Shown piece after piece: positions 6,186-6,582 of a DNA stretch of 6,582 nucleotides. The stretch covers positions 1 to 6,582 of the forward strand of contig JBDHRV010000169.1 in NCBI GenBank assembly GCA_039807745.1. The letters are read 5' to 3'. Within the stretch, counting starts at the first letter, position 1. Every line of letters starts with the position of its first letter. Below the pieces are notes generated by a model, which was not told the DNA's origin, did no database searches, and worked only from the letters and a program-made list of their open reading frames with translations. Position numbers and translations under genes: made by a program. Source of the DNA: JAEUMW01 sp039807745 (lineage in GTDB: Bacteria; Pseudomonadota; Gammaproteobacteria; Burkholderiales; JAEUMW01).

Positions 6186-6582
6186 CAAGCATTCCCCGCC
6201 GGCAACCGGCCCGGAGCGGCCCAGAACGGCAAGTAGCTTCGTGCCCGCGTACCCACTTCGGGATCCTCAGGACCACCGGGCGATCCTCCACGACGACGTG
6301 GAAGAAGCGGAAGTCGATCTTGGGTTCCAGCAGGCGCAGCAGCCAGTTCTCCAGCGCCTCGTTCCCCACGCATGCCTTGCTCGGATCGAAGCGCGTGCCC
6401 ACCACCGCATGGTCCTCGTTCTGCACACCCCAGACCACGTAGGCGAAGGCCTTGCCCACGAGCGCCGCCGCGTTGGCGAGCGCCGAGATGTACTCGCCGA
6501 TCGCCTGCGGCTCGGCGTCGTTCACCTTGAACTCCACCCACTCCGTCTCGCGCGGCAATGCGCGCAACTCGTGCACGAGGCT
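6139..6582 (-). CDS. AlbA_2/Schlafen-type putative DNA-binding domain protein; 5' end outside window, probably truncated at the C-terminus
   Basis: The frame is open to the right edge and 147 residues are visible. The first part, with ELRALPRETEWVEFKVN, then IGEYISALANAAAL, the glycine-containing YVVWGVQNEDHAVVGTRFDP, NEALENWLLRLLEPKIDFRFF and VVVEDRPVVLRIP, is a clear AlbA_2 (Schlafen AlbA_2, COG2865-type) domain. These proteins often sit beside hsdR in type I R-M loci; their role there is not established. Given the usual start, only about ten residues should be missing beyond the edge. After RIP (near 6260) the family would continue with a conserved stretch containing a phenylalanine-rich segment and an IRVGS-like motif. 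Instead there is an arginine- and cysteine-rich tail ending at TAA, and none of the three frames restores the motif. I infer truncation by deletion or insertion. A functional short variant is possible. It lies in the same direction as hsdR, 84 bases upstream of the TTG. Confidence 0.75.
   Translation of the reverse strand, partial: SLVHELRALPRETEWVEFKVNDAEPQAIGEYISALANAAALVGKAFAYVVWGVQNEDHAVVGTRFDPSKACVGNEALENWLLRLLEPKIDFRFFHVVVEDRPVVLRIPKWVRGHEATCRSGPLRAGCRRGMLDGNSADRWFRTLDDR

Noticed and set aside
3043..6582. Search for hsdM, hsdS, a transposase or an integrase in the right half
   Set aside because: None of their motifs were found on either strand; only hsdR and the AlbA_2 fragment are supported here.

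Overview
This is a GC-rich window from a proteobacterial chromosome. The order PP2C phosphatase, rph, rdgB on one strand with yicC divergent fits a betaproteobacterium best, but this is inference from gene order and composition and no lineage marker was tested. The window joins a housekeeping block on the left to a type I restriction-modification (R-M) block on the right.

Positions 1-2015 hold a minus-strand operon. It reads, in transcription order, a PP2C-type Ser/Thr protein phosphatase (2015 to 1191), RNase PH (rph, 1171 to 422) and the XTP/dITP pyrophosphatase rdgB (425 to the left edge, C-terminus outside the window). The rph and rdgB reading frames overlap by ATGA, and rph starts 19 bases after the phosphatase stop. 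The operon therefore links a signalling phosphatase, tRNA 3'-end trimming and nucleotide-pool cleaning. A 142-base divergent control region (2016-2157) separates it from yicC on the plus strand (2158-3024), which encodes a YicC/YloC family endoribonuclease.

Only 18 bases after yicC, on the opposite strand, ends a complete hsdR (6054 to 3043), the motor and nuclease subunit of a type I R-M enzyme. All nuclease and helicase motifs are present. I place its start at a TTG with a strong Shine-Dalgarno (SD) sequence. Upstream of it, running in from the right edge, is an AlbA_2/Schlafen-type domain gene whose recognisable sequence stops abruptly near 6260 and is followed by an unrelated tail. Between the two lies an AT-richer segment (6086-6144) with a perfect tandem 11-base repeat, further copies of its core, and GATAAG/CTTATC dyads. 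A possible 44-residue reading frame with its own SD crosses this segment and overlaps the hsdR start by four bases. The modification and specificity genes (hsdM, hsdS) are not in the window and would be expected beyond the right edge.

No RNA genes, CRISPR arrays, transposases or integrases were recognised. The most notable points are the eroded or truncated AlbA_2 gene, the repeat-rich hsdR leader, and the position of the R-M block hard against a conserved housekeeping gene.
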